The notes beneath the pieces were generated by a model. The model did no database searches. It was not told where the DNA came from and was given only the letters and a program-made list of their open reading frames with translations. This document shows, piece by piece, positions 5,830-5,898 of a stretch of 5,898 nt of DNA. The stretch spans positions 1 to 5,898 of the forward strand of contig JAISDI010000061.1 of NCBI GenBank assembly GCA_031264895.1. Direction: 5' to 3'. The DNA comes from Endomicrobium sp. Lineage in GTDB: Bacteria > Elusimicrobiota > Endomicrobiia > Endomicrobiales > Endomicrobiaceae. A program made the translations under genes and the position numbers. The first letter of the stretch is position 1. Each line of letters begins with the position of its first letter.

Positions 5830-5898
5830 TCAGCCGATTGGTTTTATTATTTTAAATATACCCCGTAGAACCCAGAACCGCTTAAAGTATGGAAACGC
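5830..5898 (-). CDS. Possible C-terminal end of a convergent gene (partial)
   Basis: Read on the minus strand from the window edge, one frame is open for 22 codons and ends at TGA (5830-5832), abutting the stop codon of the membrane protein gene. The predicted tail includes FKRFWVLRGIFKIIKPIG, a mix of aromatic, hydrophobic and basic residues that looks protein-like. A + strand frame is also open across these bases, so openness alone is weak evidence, and no convergent terminator separates the two stops. The function cannot be told. If this is not a gene, the 69 bases are simply intergenic. Confidence 0.3.
   Translation of the reverse strand, partial: AFPYFKRFWVLRGIFKIIKPIG

Noticed and set aside
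5831..5856. Terminator after the membrane protein gene
   Set aside because: Only a four-pair stem (AGCC/GGTT, including a wobble) precedes a T-rich stretch interrupted by A. This is too weak to call.

Overview
The window looks like a bacterial chromosome segment of low to moderate G+C. It carries a compact, co-directional housekeeping block on the + strand: rpmE (ribosomal protein L31), prfA (peptide release factor RF1), prmC (release-factor glutamine methyltransferase), murA (UDP-GlcNAc enolpyruvyl transferase) and a 537-residue polytopic membrane protein of unknown function. The murA gene implies a peptidoglycan-making bacterium. The lineage cannot be fixed by eye. The gene order, codon style and Lys-rich tail on L31 would fit an Elusimicrobia/Endomicrobium-like organism, but this is a tentative impression, not a demonstrated assignment.

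Positions 1-518 hold no credible gene. The stretch is a mosaic of inverted repeats: an 11-bp hairpin (23-52), a long imperfect MITE-like palindrome (62-203), degenerate GTT/GCC-rich arms facing each other (about 206-247 and 385-410), and a perfect REP-like palindrome with a GAAA loop (292-317). Two long overlapping ORFs on opposite strands here are by-products of the repeats. A good sigma70-type promoter follows (-35 TTGACT at 519-524, 17-nt spacer, -10 CATAAT at 542-547), then a strong ribosome binding site and rpmE.

A strong intrinsic-terminator-shaped hairpin (942-987) separates rpmE from prfA, and its T-run ends only 18 nt before the prfA start codon. I see no convincing promoter between them. 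Release-factor and MurA expression may therefore depend on partial read-through, with L31 made in excess. From prfA on, the genes are tightly packed (26-nt gap, 18-nt gap, then an 11-nt overlap), as expected for one operon.

The functions link in pairs. PrmC methylates the Gln of the GGQ motif in RF1, and both partners with their key motifs are present side by side. MurA commits UDP-GlcNAc to peptidoglycan. The overlapping downstream membrane protein resembles multi-pass GT-C-like envelope proteins, so a cell-envelope role is plausible but unproven. The last 69 bases contain an open reverse-strand frame that may be the C-terminal end of a convergent gene.

I found no CRISPR array, tRNA, rRNA, transposase or defence system. 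The window is mostly ordinary core genome. The items most worth a second look are the repeat mosaic, the rpmE-prfA terminator/attenuator, the L31 tail and the uncharacterised membrane protein.
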